A DNA stretch of 64,000 nt from Nisaea sediminum (GCF_014904705.1 NZ_JACZCQ010000010.1:1-64000), one strand, 5' to 3'; positions 53,448 through 61,991 are shown, counted from the stretch's first letter. Numbers and translations are program-made. The notes: generated from the letters alone by a model not told the origin.

Positions 53448-53792
53448 ATGTCTTCTCTCATCACCGAGCTCGCAGTCGGAAACGGTCTCGTGCTGCTGTC
53501 CGCGATCGTGCTTCCGCTCGTTGCGCGCAAGACCCGCGGCGACTCGCGCGTGTGGCACTCGGAAACCGTTTCCACCCTCTGGGCCCTGTTTCTCACGGGG
53601 GCCTTGGGCCTCGCGGTGATCCAGCTCCTGGCCGCCGTTGGCGCATTCTCCGGCATCCTCCGTTACGGCTATGTCGGCGCCGAGATTGCGGCCTGTGCCG
53701 TGACGTTCAGAATGTCCTGGATGTTTTTCGGACCGGGCGTGGCGGCGCGAGGCAAGTTCCGCTTCCCGGGCGGCCCTGTGGCGCATCACTGA
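53448..53792 (+). CDS. Hypothetical small membrane protein
   Basis: A 114-aa protein starting MSSLITELAVGNG with three likely membrane helices (about 8-26, 48-70 and 75-95), then a basic tail with GKFRFPGGP. I do not recognise the family. The frame is open back to 53340 but the upstream part (R- and S-rich) does not look like membrane protein and no good ribosome binding site is present for either start. It is followed by a terminator, which supports a real gene. Confidence 0.5.
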   Translation: MSSLITELAVGNGLVLLSAIVLPLVARKTRGDSRVWHSETVSTLWALFLTGALGLAVIQLLAAVGAFSGILRYGYVGAEIAACAVTFRMSWMFFGPGVAARGKFRFPGGPVAHH

Positions 53793-53837
53793 CCTTGCGT
53801 CCGAGCCGGGCTGCCCAGCCGAAAGGAATCGATATCG

Positions 53838-53872
53838 GGGACCGCTCTTCGGGGCGGTCCTTGTGTTTTCAG
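53838..53872 (+). terminator. Terminator after the small membrane protein gene
   Basis: GGACCGC (53839-53845) and GCGGTCC (53854-53860) flank a loop TCTTCGGG and are followed by TTGTGTTTT. It stands between the plus-strand gene and the convergent YeeE gene and may serve both. Confidence 0.65.
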
Positions 53873-53902
53873 AGTGCTTCAACGGGATGCGAGTGGGGGC
53901 GC

Positions 53903-55018
53903 TCAATCCGGTCGCCGCTTCCTGCCGAACAGGTGTGGCACGGCAGCGAAGAAGGTGAGCACAAGCTCGAGCGGCCGGCGTCCCTCGACCAGATAGCGCA
54001 GGCCGAGTACGGCGCCGAGGACGATCGAAAGCAGGGTGACCGGCGCGCTCAGGGCGAGGACCGAAAATGCGGAAATGCCCTGTCCGACGGAGCAGCCGAG
54101 AGCGATCACGCCACCGACCCCCATCAAGGCAGCGCCGAAGATCTGCCGTCTGAGCTCGCCCGGATCGTCGCAGGCTTCCCAGCGGAATTGATGGCGGAAT
54201 CTGGCACCGATCCAGGCGCCCGAAACGACCCCGAGGACGGAACCGACGGAAAAGCCGCCGAGATCTCCGTTTGCCCCCATCATCTGCAGCAGAAGTTCAC
54301 CCAACGGCATTGTGAAGCTGTGGGACTCGACCGGGATCGGATCGAAGCCGTTCTGCGCCACATAGGTGGTTCCGAGCCAGGCCGCCGCGCAGGACAAACC
54401 GATCAGGACCGACCAGAGAACGGCGGAACGGTTGCGGATGAAATGCGGGTCGGTGAGCGCCGGCGCGATCAGCAAGACGGCGGCGGCAAGCGAGACATAG
54501 AGCGCGGGAATCCCCGTCAGCTCCTCGAGCTGTGCCGCGATGGAGCTGTCCGCCAAATGGGTGATGTGGGTGCGGGGGAAGAGCATGGTCCGGAGCTCGG
54601 CGAGCGGGCCGACGGCCGCCATGTAGGCAGCGATGCCGATCGTCAGCACGATCAGGACCGAACGGATGTCGCCGCCGCCGACCCGGGCCAGGGCCCCGAA
54701 ACCGCAATTCCCGGCAAGTGCCATGCCGATACCGAACATCAGTCCGCCGACAGCGGACGCGGAGAGGCTGAATTCGAACCGCAGGTAGACCGTCCCCTCG
54801 ACAGCGGCGAGTCCGAAGGTAGTAAGCAGCGCGGTTGCGGCGACGGCGGTTCCGATCGCCATCGGCCACATCATGATCCGGTCGCGGTTGCCGCCATAAA
54901 GCGCATCCTCGATCGCGCCGAGGGTGCAGAAACGCGGAATGCGGGAGGCTAGACCCAGCACGATGCCGCTGGCAAAGCCAACCAGGGTCACCGCGAGCGT
55001 TTCAGACATGCCGAACAT
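53903..55018 (-). CDS. YeeE/YedE family transporter (thiosulfate uptake type)
   Basis: A 371-aa membrane protein with about nine helices and an internal repeat. Conserved cysteine sites are visible: SRIPRFCTLGA, LAGNCGFGALARVGGG and GCSVGQGIS. In the family these cysteines guide thiosulfate or related sulfur compounds through the membrane. The gene follows the ArsR regulator by 70 bp on the same strand in the sox locus, so it probably imports or exports a sulfur species. Confidence 0.88.
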   Translation of the reverse strand: MFGMSETLAVTLVGFASGIVLGLASRIPRFCTLGAIEDALYGGNRDRIMMWPMAIGTAVAATALLTTFGLAAVEGTVYLRFEFSLSASAVGGLMFGIGMALAGNCGFGALARVGGGDIRSVLIVLTIGIAAYMAAVGPLAELRTMLFPRTHITHLADSSIAAQLEELTGIPALYVSLAAAVLLIAPALTDPHFIRNRSAVLWSVLIGLSCAAAWLGTTYVAQNGFDPIPVESHSFTMPLGELLLQMMGANGDLGGFSVGSVLGVVSGAWIGARFRHQFRWEACDDPGELRRQIFGAALMGVGGVIALGCSVGQGISAFSVLALSAPVTLLSIVLGAVLGLRYLVEGRRPLELVLTFFAAVPHLFGRKRRPD

Positions 55019-55088
55019 GGCCGGAGTGTGCAGCAGGTCCGGGGGCCTGTCGACCCGAGCTTTTGTCCGCCATTCTGTATTGCCCGGC

Positions 55089-55436
55089 TCAGGCGGTCCG
55101 GGTGTCGTCCTTGCAGAACAGCTCGTAGAGAAGCTCGAGAATCCGGACCGCGCGATCGTCTTTCAGGCTGTAATAGATCGCCTTGCCTTCGCGCCGGTGG
55201 TTGACCAGGCCCTCGAGACGCAGCCGCGCGAGCTGCTGCGATACGGCGGCCTGGCGCGAGGACAGGAGTTCCTCAAGCTCGGTGACAGACTTTTCTCCCG
55301 ATGCCAGCTGGCACAGGATCAGGAGTCGACCCTCATGCGCCAGCGCCTTCATGAATTCCGTCGCACGGGTCGCGTTTTCGACCATCACATCGAATTCCGC
55401 GTCGGTGACGTTTTCATCCAGAACGGGTAGGGCCAT
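55089..55436 (-). CDS. ArsR-family thiol/persulfide sensor, SqrR/BigR-like
   Basis: A 115-aa winged-helix repressor with HTH region SVTELEELLSSRQAAVSQQLARL. It has only two cysteines, C42 (LILCQL) and C108 (LFCKDD). SqrR uses C41 and C107, so the pair is displaced by one and the spacing of 66 residues is identical. BigR and SqrR form a link between these cysteines when reacting with persulfide and then release DNA. Being in the sox locus strengthens this call. Likely operators are at 56415 and 57857. Confidence 0.88.
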   Translation of the reverse strand: MALPVLDENVTDAEFDVMVENATRATEFMKALAHEGRLLILCQLASGEKSVTELEELLSSRQAAVSQQLARLRLEGLVNHRREGKAIYYSLKDDRAVRILELLYELFCKDDTRTA

Positions 55437-55459
55437 GTTCGACTCCAGTCGGGTGCGCG

Positions 55460-55975
55460 CTAGAAATCTAGGAAGTCCTGGATTTTATCAATAGCTTTTT
55501 GCGCACAATCGTGATCCAGGTCGGCGCCCGGCGCGCCGGAAATTCCAATCCCGCCGATGATATTGCCGGCCGCCTGAACAGGGATTCCGCCGCCGAGAAC
55601 GAGGGCATTGGTGATGTCCGGGAGACCGGCCATCACCGGGCTTTCCTTCACCAGAGTGCCGAGATCGATCGTGGCGGTCCGGAAGCTGACAGCTGTCCAG
55701 GCCTTGCGCGTCGCGGTATCGACCGTGTGGGCGCCGGCGAAGCGGTCCCGCAGGACCACCTGGGTCAGGCCGGACCGGTCGACCACGGTCACGGCGACCT
55801 GATAGCCGGCTTCACGGCAGATCTCGAGCGCGTGTTTCGCGAGATCGAGCGCGACTTCCGGCTTCATGGATTCGGTGCTGAAGATGGCTTCGGCGTTTTG
55901 TGCCTTCGCGGACTGCGGTGAGGCGAACGCCAGCATTCCGCCGATTGCCGCGGCGGCGACCAGTTTGAGTTTCAT
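55460..55975 (-). CDS. Exported GlcG/HbpS-like protein
   Basis: A 171-aa protein with a Sec signal (cleavage near AKA-QN at residues 24-26) and a GlcG/HbpS domain: VAVTVVDRSGLTQVVLRDRFAGAHTVDTATRKAWTA (in two stretches), then LGGGIPVQAAGNIIGGIGISGA. Relatives bind haem or small ligands. Such proteins recur in sox and hydrogenase loci but their role there is not settled. It overlaps soxS by 4 bp and precedes the ArsR gene. Confidence 0.85.
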   Translation of the reverse strand: MKLKLVAAAAIGGMLAFASPQSAKAQNAEAIFSTESMKPEVALDLAKHALEICREAGYQVAVTVVDRSGLTQVVLRDRFAGAHTVDTATRKAWTAVSFRTATIDLGTLVKESPVMAGLPDITNALVLGGGIPVQAAGNIIGGIGISGAPGADLDHDCAQKAIDKIQDFLDF

Positions 55976-56373
55976 GAGCCTTTTCCTCCCTTATTATCCG
56001 TCCCGCTCGGGGTCCGGTTGAGCAGTTGGGCAAGCAGGGGCCAGAAGAAATGCTCGCCCGGATAGCCTTCGATGCGTCCCGCCTCCTGGCCGTCGACCAG
56101 CAGGATGAAGGTCGGCGTGAAATGAACCTGACCGCGGATCGTGATGTCGTCGGGCCAGTCTGCGAACAGGTCCTGGCGGCGCAGCGGCGCGCGCTTGCCC
56201 TCATCTGTCTTGTCGTAGATCGCGCCGATCTCCCTGTTCCAGGCGGCGCACCATTCGCACCCCGCCTGTTCGACCATCAGCAGCTGGGTTTCCGCGCGCG
56301 CCGCACCGGTCGTGAGGGCTGCAACCAGCAAAAGCGGAAAGACGATTGTCTTCCACAAACTTCCGGCGAACAT
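55972..56373 (-). CDS. soxS: SoxS, periplasmic thioredoxin-like protein
   Basis: A 133-aa protein with an N-terminal signal/anchor (about 1-26) and the redox motif C39-E-W-C42 (QAGCEWCAAW), followed by TPTFILLVDGQEAGRIEGY. SoxS reactivates SoxY by reducing its C-terminal cysteine. I prefer the ATG at 56373 over one at 56406 because only the former has AAGAGA upstream. It is the first gene of the minus-strand arm, divergent from soxV. Confidence 0.88.
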   Translation of the reverse strand: MFAGSLWKTIVFPLLLVAALTTGAARAETQLLMVEQAGCEWCAAWNREIGAIYDKTDEGKRAPLRRQDLFADWPDDITIRGQVHFTPTFILLVDGQEAGRIEGYPGEHFFWPLLAQLLNRTPSGTDNKGGKGS

Positions 56374-56414
56374 TCTCTTGCTTTGTTCAGTTTGGCGATG
56401 GAACATAATAACAA

Positions 56415-56430
56415 ATTCTAATGTGAGAAT
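56415..56430. promoter_or_regulatory. ATTC-N8-GAAT palindrome in the soxS/soxV promoter
   Basis: ATTC-TAATGTGA-GAAT lies 42 bp from the soxS start and 61 bp before the soxV start. As I recall, SqrR recognises ATTC-N8-GAAT. The site could control both divergent arms, including the repressor's own gene. Confidence 0.7.
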
Positions 56431-56490
56431 ATGACGGTCGCAAGGCCGCTTGGGGAAACGTTCCGTGCAGTATACCGAAATGGGCTCGAA

Positions 56491-57225
56491 ATGGGATTCG
56501 ATATAGGGGTGGGCGGCGCTTTCGCCGCAGGTCTCGCGTCCTTTCTGACGCCCTGCATATTGCCGATCGTCCCGTTCTACCTCTGCTACATGGCAGGGGT
56601 GTCGATGAACGAGATCACGGACGGCGAAAGCGATGGCGCGGCGCGGCGCAAGGTCGTGCTCTCCGCGGTCCTGTTCTCGGCCGGCGTGATCACCGTCTTT
56701 GTTGGTCTCGGGGCGAGCGCTTCGGTCTTCGGCCAGCAATTGCGCGAATATTTCGACATCCTGCGTTACGCCGCGGCGGTCGTGATCGGCCTGATGGGCC
56801 TGCATTTCCTCGGCATTCTCAAGATTCCGCTGCTCTACCGCCAGGCCCGTATGGATGTCGCAGCCCCGGTCGGAGTGATCGGTCCCTATCTCGTGGGGCT
56901 CGCCTTCGCTTTCGGCTGGACGCCCTGTGTCGGCCCTGTACTGGCGATGATCCTTTTCAGCGCCAGTGCGGCCGAGACTGTCGGTGACGGCGTGATCCTG
57001 TTGCTTGGCTACGGGCTCGGCATGACACTGCCGTTCATTGTCGCCGCCGCATTTTTCGGGACGTTCATGAACTGGATGAAATCGATCCGGCGCTATCTCG
57101 GCGCGGTCGAGAAGGGGATCGGCGCGACGCTTCTGGTTTTTGCGGTGCTGATCGGAACCAACACCGTCGGTATCATCGCGCAATGGATGCTCGACACGTT
57201 CCCGTCTTTCGGGACCATCGGTTAG
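56491..57225 (+). CDS. soxV: SoxV, CcdA-type thiol-disulfide membrane transporter
   Basis: A 244-aa protein with six helices and the paired cysteine sites FLTPCILPIVPFYLCYMAGVS and FGWTPCVGPVLAM characteristic of CcdA/SoxV. It carries reducing power from cytoplasmic thioredoxin to periplasmic SoxW and SoxS. I took the ATG at 56491 (MGFDIGVGG); a longer start at 56431 would begin immediately after the operator. Overlap with the leader region makes the shorter form more likely. Confidence 0.9.
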   Translation: MGFDIGVGGAFAAGLASFLTPCILPIVPFYLCYMAGVSMNEITDGESDGAARRKVVLSAVLFSAGVITVFVGLGASASVFGQQLREYFDILRYAAAVVIGLMGLHFLGILKIPLLYRQARMDVAAPVGVIGPYLVGLAFAFGWTPCVGPVLAMILFSASAAETVGDGVILLLGYGLGMTLPFIVAAAFFGTFMNWMKSIRRYLGAVEKGIGATLLVFAVLIGTNTVGIIAQWMLDTFPSFGTIG

Positions 57226-57237
57226 GGAGGTGAAGTG

Positions 57238-57804
57238 ATGAGGCACTTGGTCTTTGGATTGGTCGCGGTCCTCCTGCTTGGCCAGGCGGCGCTGGCGGAA
57301 GTCGGTGAGGACGGTCTGCACAAGAAGGAATGGTTCACGGTCACCTTCAAGGATGTCGCGGAGGATATCCGCGACGCGGAGAAGCAGGGCAAACGGCTGG
57401 CGATGATTTTCGAGCAGCGCGGTTGCATCTACTGCAAACGGCTGCACGAGGGGCCGCTCTCGAACCCCGATATCGCGAACTTCATCAAGTCGAACTTCGT
57501 CGTCGTGCAATACAACCTGTTCGGGGACGAAGAGGTCACCGATTTCGACGGCACTGCACTGCCGGAGAAGGAAATGGCGAAGCGCTGGGGTGTGGTGTTC
57601 ACGCCGACCATTCTCTTCATGCCGGAACAGGTTCCCGAGGGGGATAATGCCGGCCGGGCCGCGGTGGCGACCATGCCGGGCGCCTTCGGCAACGGCACCA
57701 CGCTCGACATGTTCACCTGGGTGAAGGAAAAGGGCTACCAGAGCGACGAGCATTTCCAGAAATATCACGCGCGCCGGATCCAGGAACGGCAGAAGACCCA
57801 GTAA
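57238..57804 (+). CDS. soxW: SoxW, periplasmic thioredoxin
   Basis: A 188-aa exported thioredoxin-like protein. Signal peptide about 1-20, then the redox motif C63-I-Y-C66 (QRGCIYCKRLH) and the cis-Pro region VVFTPTILFMPE. It receives electrons from SoxV. The ATG at 57238 follows GGAGG by 7 nt. It lies 12 bp after soxV. Confidence 0.9.
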   Translation: MRHLVFGLVAVLLLGQAALAEVGEDGLHKKEWFTVTFKDVAEDIRDAEKQGKRLAMIFEQRGCIYCKRLHEGPLSNPDIANFIKSNFVVVQYNLFGDEEVTDFDGTALPEKEMAKRWGVVFTPTILFMPEQVPEGDNAGRAAVATMPGAFGNGTTLDMFTWVKEKGYQSDEHFQKYHARRIQERQKTQ

Positions 57805-57845
57805 TATGTGGTCTGAGGCGGCCGGAACCGGTCACGTGTTTGTAT

Positions 57846-57883
57846 CGCAACAACAAATTCATATCTTTGAATTTGTTGTTGCG
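57846..57883. promoter_or_regulatory. Long palindrome with ATTC-N8-GAAT core before soxX
   Basis: A perfect 16-bp inverted repeat (arms 57846-57861 and 57868-57883, spacer TATCTT) contains ATTC at 57857-57860, eight bases, then GAAT at 57869-57872. It shares AACAAATTC with the soxS/soxV site. It ends 83 bp before soxX. It is probably an ArsR-type operator for soxXYZABCD; a hairpin role in RNA is the alternative. Confidence 0.72.
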
Positions 57884-57966
57884 TTTGGGCCGGTTTTCCG
57901 GTCTTCTGAAGCGAACGGTCAGCATCAGAGCTGCACCGGCAAAAGAAAGTGGGAGGAGAATCGGTG

Positions 57967-58425
57967 ATGAGAATTGTTGTCACCACCGCTCTGGCTCTGC
58001 TCATTGGCGTCTCGGGCGCCCATGCGGGAGCCATGAAGCCCGGCGAGGTCAAGATTGTCGACGGGGTCGTCACAACGCCCCTTACCGACCAGCCCGGCGA
58101 TCCGCAAAAGGGTCGCCAGTGGTTCCTCGGGCGCAAGCTCGGAAACTGCCTGGCCTGTCATGTCAACGCGGACATGGCGAAGGAGCCCTATCATGGTGAG
58201 GTCGGGCCGGCGCTCGACGGTGTGGCCGACCGGTGGAAGCCGGAAGAGCTCCGGGCGATCCTGGTGAATTCCAAAGAAGCGCTGTCGCCGGATACGATCA
58301 TGCCGAGCTTCTATCGCGACACCGGCTTCAATCGCGTCGCCGAGAAGTTTGCCGGCAAGACGATCCTGACGGCCCAGCAGGTCGAGGATGTCATCGCTTA
58401 TCTCACGACCCTGAAGGAAAAGTGA
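57967..58425 (+). CDS. soxX: SoxX, cytochrome c subunit of thiosulfate-oxidising complex
   Basis: A 152-aa periplasmic monohaem cytochrome c. Signal peptide about 1-20 (AHAGAM), haem motif C61-L-A-C64-H65, and a distal Met in IMPSFYRD. It pairs with SoxA to couple thiosulfate to SoxY. The ATG at 57967 follows GGGAGGAG. Confidence 0.95.
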   Translation: MRIVVTTALALLIGVSGAHAGAMKPGEVKIVDGVVTTPLTDQPGDPQKGRQWFLGRKLGNCLACHVNADMAKEPYHGEVGPALDGVADRWKPEELRAILVNSKEALSPDTIMPSFYRDTGFNRVAEKFAGKTILTAQQVEDVIAYLTTLKEK

Positions 58426-58479
58426 CCGCAGGCGGGAAACGCCAGCGGACATGGCTATTACCAAACGGAGGAATCCAAA

Positions 58480-58902
58480 ATGCAGATGACAAGGCGTGAC
58501 CTGTTCGCGCTTGCGGCCGGTCTGGCCGCCGCCGGTCTGATCAGTCTCCCGGCTGATGCGAGCACTGATGCGGTCGAAGCGGCGATCAAGGAATTCGCCG
58601 GCGGCATGCCCGAGACGGGCGGTGTCGAGATCGGCGCACCGGAGATCGCTGAAAACGGCAACACCGTTCCGATCGAAGTCTTCGCCGACGGCGCGACCTC
58701 GATCATGCTCCTCGCTGCGGGCAACCCGAACCCGGGCGTCGGTACGTTCCACTTCACCGAGATGTGCGCCGAGAGCCGCGCTTCCACGCGAATCCGCCTG
58801 GCCAAGACCCAGGACGTGGTCGCTGTAGCGAAGATGGCGGACGGGTCGACCAAGATGGCCCGGCGCGAAGTCAAGGTGACGATCGGCGGCTGCGGCGGCT
58901 GA
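58480..58902 (+). CDS. soxY: SoxY, sulfur carrier protein
   Basis: A 140-aa protein with a twin-arginine signal (TRRDLFALAAGL) and the C-terminal GGCGG swinging arm whose cysteine carries the sulfur substrate. It forms SoxYZ with the next gene, which lacks its own signal and is co-exported. It begins 54 bp after soxX. Confidence 0.97.
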   Translation: MQMTRRDLFALAAGLAAAGLISLPADASTDAVEAAIKEFAGGMPETGGVEIGAPEIAENGNTVPIEVFADGATSIMLLAAGNPNPGVGTFHFTEMCAESRASTRIRLAKTQDVVAVAKMADGSTKMARREVKVTIGGCGG

Positions 58903-58920
58903 GGCTTAGGAGATCAAGAA

Positions 58921-59250
58921 ATGGCTAAGATTAAACCCCGCGTAAAAGTGCCGAAGAAGGCCAAGGCCGGCGAAGCGATCGTGATCAAGACGCTGATCAG
59001 CCACCCGATGGAATCCGGTCAGCGCAAGGACAGCAAGACCGGCAAGCTGATCCCGCGCAAGATCATCAACAAGTTCGTCGCGACATATAACGGCAAGGAA
59101 GCGTTCTCCATGGACCTGCTGCCGGCCATTGCCGCGAACCCTTATATCGAGTTCTCGGTCAAGCTGTCGGAGTCGGGAACCATGCGGTTCGAATGGACCG
59201 ACGATGACGGCTCCGTCTACGACATCGAGAACAAGATCACCGTCGCTTGA
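58921..59250 (+). CDS. soxZ: SoxZ, partner of the sulfur carrier
   Basis: A 109-aa immunoglobulin-like protein (MAKIKPRVKVPKKAKAGEAI, then LISHPMESGQRKD) without a signal peptide. The family HPM-x-SG-R motif is present. It is exported with SoxY through the Tat route. AGGAGA precedes the ATG, 18 bp after soxY. Confidence 0.97.
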   Translation: MAKIKPRVKVPKKAKAGEAIVIKTLISHPMESGQRKDSKTGKLIPRKIINKFVATYNGKEAFSMDLLPAIAANPYIEFSVKLSESGTMRFEWTDDDGSVYDIENKITVA

Positions 59251-59277
59251 ACGAATGGTGACAAAGGGGAGGAAGAT

Positions 59278-60120
59278 ATGAGGAAACTCTTGGCACTGGG
59301 GCTGGTCGGCCTCCTCGCGGTCGGCGCTCAGAGCGTCATGGCCGACGAGAACGCCGAACTGGTCATAGACGGCAAGACCTTCGTCACCAAGCTGAAGGCG
59401 CCTGCCGACTCGCCCTTTGACGAGATCCTGTCCGGCTGGCGCTTCCGCACCGACGAGACCCAGGCCCTGCAGCTCGATGATTTCGAGAATCCGGCCATGA
59501 TCTCCGCTCAGTACGGCGAGGAGCTCTGGAGCACGGCAGACGGTGCGGACGGCAAGTCCTGCGCCGACTGTCACGGCGATGCGTCCGAAAGCATGAAGGG
59601 GATCCGCGCCCAGATGCCGAAATGGCACGAGGGCAAGAAGACCCTCTTCACGCTTGAGGATCACATCAACTGGTCCCGCGAAGAGCACCAGAAAGCCAAG
59701 CCGTGGAAGTGGGAAAGCCAGGAGATGGTGGCGATGACCGCCTATATCGGCCTGCAGTCCCGCGGCATGCCCGTCAATGTGAAGACCGACGGGCCGGCAC
59801 ATGAATGGTGGGAAAAGGGCAAGGAGCTTTACTATACCCGCGTCGGGCAGCTCGATATGTCCTGTGCCCATTGCCACGAAAACAACTACGGCAACATGGT
59901 CCGGGCCGACCATCTCAGCCAGGGTCAGATCAACGGTTTTCCGGTCTACCGTCTGAAATGGCAGGGCATGGGCTCGATCCATCGCCGCTTCAAGGGCTGC
60001 ATGGATAACATCCGCGCCACGCCGTACAAGCGCGGCTCGGACGAGTTCACCGCCCTCGAATTGTATCTCGCATCGCGCGGCCAGGGCCTCTCGGTCGAAA
60101 CGCCGGCGCTGCGTAACTAA
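59278..60120 (+). CDS. soxA: SoxA, dihaem cytochrome c of SoxAX
   Basis: A 280-aa periplasmic protein. Signal peptide about 1-22. Two haem motifs: C95-A-D-C98-H99 and C196-A-H-C199-H200. The active-site cysteine lies in RRFKGCMDNIRA. It therefore belongs to the dihaem SoxA type. With SoxX it forms the thiosulfate-cysteine bond on SoxY. 27 bp after soxZ. Confidence 0.96.
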   Translation: MRKLLALGLVGLLAVGAQSVMADENAELVIDGKTFVTKLKAPADSPFDEILSGWRFRTDETQALQLDDFENPAMISAQYGEELWSTADGADGKSCADCHGDASESMKGIRAQMPKWHEGKKTLFTLEDHINWSREEHQKAKPWKWESQEMVAMTAYIGLQSRGMPVNVKTDGPAHEWWEKGKELYYTRVGQLDMSCAHCHENNYGNMVRADHLSQGQINGFPVYRLKWQGMGSIHRRFKGCMDNIRATPYKRGSDEFTALELYLASRGQGLSVETPALRN

Positions 60121-60132
60121 GCAAGCCGTGAT

Positions 60133-60163
60133 CGTGCCCGGGAGGATTTCGATCCCGGGCACG
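60133..60163 (+). terminator. Strong hairpin between soxA and soxB
   Basis: CGTGCCCGGGA (60133-60143) and TCCCGGGCACG (60153-60163) form a perfect 11-bp stem with a 9-nt loop. No T-run follows, so partial termination or mRNA stabilisation is more likely than full termination. Confidence 0.6.
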
Positions 60164-60241
60164 GCCGGCACCTGACAGTTCTTTTTCACTCCGGTTCGCC
60201 GAGGCGGAAAATGGCCGCGGACGGGAGAGCTTTGTCCCGAA

Positions 60242-60261
60242 CCCGGGATCTGTTTCCCGGG
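60242..60261 (+). repeat. Second hairpin before soxB
   Basis: CCCGGGA (60242-60248) and TCCCGGG (60255-60261) flank TCTGTT, 22 bp before the soxB start. The shared CCCGGGA core also allows pairing with the hairpin at 60133, so the two could exclude each other. Confidence 0.5.
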
Positions 60262-60283
60262 ACGTTTGAAGGAGCCAGTAGCC

Positions 60284-61975
60284 ATGTTGTCGCGCCGCGA
60301 TTTCCTCCAGGCCTCGTTTGCCGCCTCCGCGATTGTCGGTGCCAGCGGTTTCGGTAACTGGGCCCGGCTGGCCGCACAGCAGCGCCTGACCCAGGAGCAG
60401 CTGCTGGACTTCGAGACCACGGGCAATGTCACGCTGGTGCATTTGACCGATTGCCATGCGCATCTGAAACCGGTCTGGTTCCGCGAGCCGTCGATCAATC
60501 TGGGGGTCGGCGAGGCGCAGGGAAAGCCTCCGCATATTTCGGGCAAGAAGTTTCTCGACACCTACGGCCTTGAAGCCGGCTCTCCGGAAGCCTACGCGCT
60601 TACGTCGGAGGATTTCGTCGCCCTGGCGCGCGAATACGGCCGTGTCGGCGGCTTCGACCGGATCTCGACCGTCCTGAAATCGATCCGCGCCGACCGTCCC
60701 GATGCCCTGTTCCTCGACGGCGGCGACACTTGGCACGGCTCCTACACGGCGCTCAATACCGCCGGGCAGGACATGGTCAACATCATGAATGCCCTGAAGC
60801 CGGACGCGATGACCTCGCACTGGGAATTCACCTACGGCATCGACCGGGTGAAGGAAATCGTCGAAACCTTGCCGTTTCCGTTCCTCGGCGCCAACATTTT
60901 CGACAACGAGTGGAACGAACCGGCCTACGACTCGCACGCGATGTTCGAGCGCGGTGGCGTGAAGGTCGCCGTCATCGGCCAGGCCTTCCCCTACCTGCCG
61001 ATCGCCAATCCGCGCTGGATGTTCCCCAATCTCTCCTTCGGCATCCGCGAGGAACGGATGCGCGAGGTGGTCGATGAGGTCCGCGCGGACGGCGCCGAGC
61101 TCGTCGTGCTTCTGTCGCATAACGGCTTCGACGTCGACCGCAAGATGGCCAGCCAGGTCGAGGGGATCGACGTCATTCTCTCCGGCCACACGCATGATGC
61201 CCTGCCGGAACCGGTGCAGGTCGGCAACACGCTCATCATCGCGTCCGGATCGCACGGCAAGTTCGTCAGCCGGATCGATCTCGACGTGCGCGACGGCGGG
61301 GTCAAGGGCTACAAGTACCGCCTGATCCCGATTTTCTCCGATGTGATCCAGCCGGACCCGGAAATGACCGCTCTCGTCGATGCCGAGCGCGCGCCGTTCA
61401 AGGCGGAGCTGGAGGAAGCCATCGGCACGACCCAGTCGCTGCTCTATCGCCGTGGGAATTTCAACGGCACCTGGGACGACCTGATCTGCCAGGCCCTGCT
61501 CGAGGAACGGGAGGCCGATATCGCGCTTTCTCCGGGCTTCCGCTGGGGCGCCAGCATTCTGCCGGGCGACCCGATCACGCGGGAGGACATCTATTCCGCG
61601 ACCTCGATGTCCTATCCGAACGCCTATCGCAGCGAGATGACCGGCGAGCTCATCCACACCATCCTCGAGGATGTCGCCGACAACCTCTTCAACCCGGATC
61701 CCTACTACCAGCAGGGCGGCGACATGGTTCGCGTCGGGGGCATGGGCTACACGATCGACATCAACAAGCCGATCGGCAGCCGCATCACCGATATGACCCT
61801 GCTGAAGACCGGGGAGAAGATCGATCCCGCGAAGACCTACGTGGTTTCCGGCTGGGCCTCCGTGAATGAAGGTACCGAGGGCCCGCCGATCTACGACCTC
61901 GTCGAGCAGTACATCAAACGCAAGGGCTCGATCGAGATCACCCCGAACACCGCCGTCAAGACAATCGCCGGATAG
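60284..61975 (+). CDS. soxB: SoxB, thiosulfohydrolase
   Basis: A 563-aa periplasmic dimanganese enzyme of the 5'-nucleotidase fold. Tat signal SRRDFLQASF; metal-binding motifs HLTDCHAHLKP, DGGDTWHGS, LLSHNGFDVDRK and SGHTHDALPE. It releases sulfate from SoxY-bound thiosulfonate. The ATG at 60284 has GGAG 10 nt upstream; a TTG at 60266 is less likely. Confidence 0.96.
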   Translation: MLSRRDFLQASFAASAIVGASGFGNWARLAAQQRLTQEQLLDFETTGNVTLVHLTDCHAHLKPVWFREPSINLGVGEAQGKPPHISGKKFLDTYGLEAGSPEAYALTSEDFVALAREYGRVGGFDRISTVLKSIRADRPDALFLDGGDTWHGSYTALNTAGQDMVNIMNALKPDAMTSHWEFTYGIDRVKEIVETLPFPFLGANIFDNEWNEPAYDSHAMFERGGVKVAVIGQAFPYLPIANPRWMFPNLSFGIREERMREVVDEVRADGAELVVLLSHNGFDVDRKMASQVEGIDVILSGHTHDALPEPVQVGNTLIIASGSHGKFVSRIDLDVRDGGVKGYKYRLIPIFSDVIQPDPEMTALVDAERAPFKAELEEAIGTTQSLLYRRGNFNGTWDDLICQALLEEREADIALSPGFRWGASILPGDPITREDIYSATSMSYPNAYRSEMTGELIHTILEDVADNLFNPDPYYQQGGDMVRVGGMGYTIDINKPIGSRITDMTLLKTGEKIDPAKTYVVSGWASVNEGTEGPPIYDLVEQYIKRKGSIEITPNTAVKTIAG

Positions 61976-61991
61976 GCCGGAGACTGGAACG

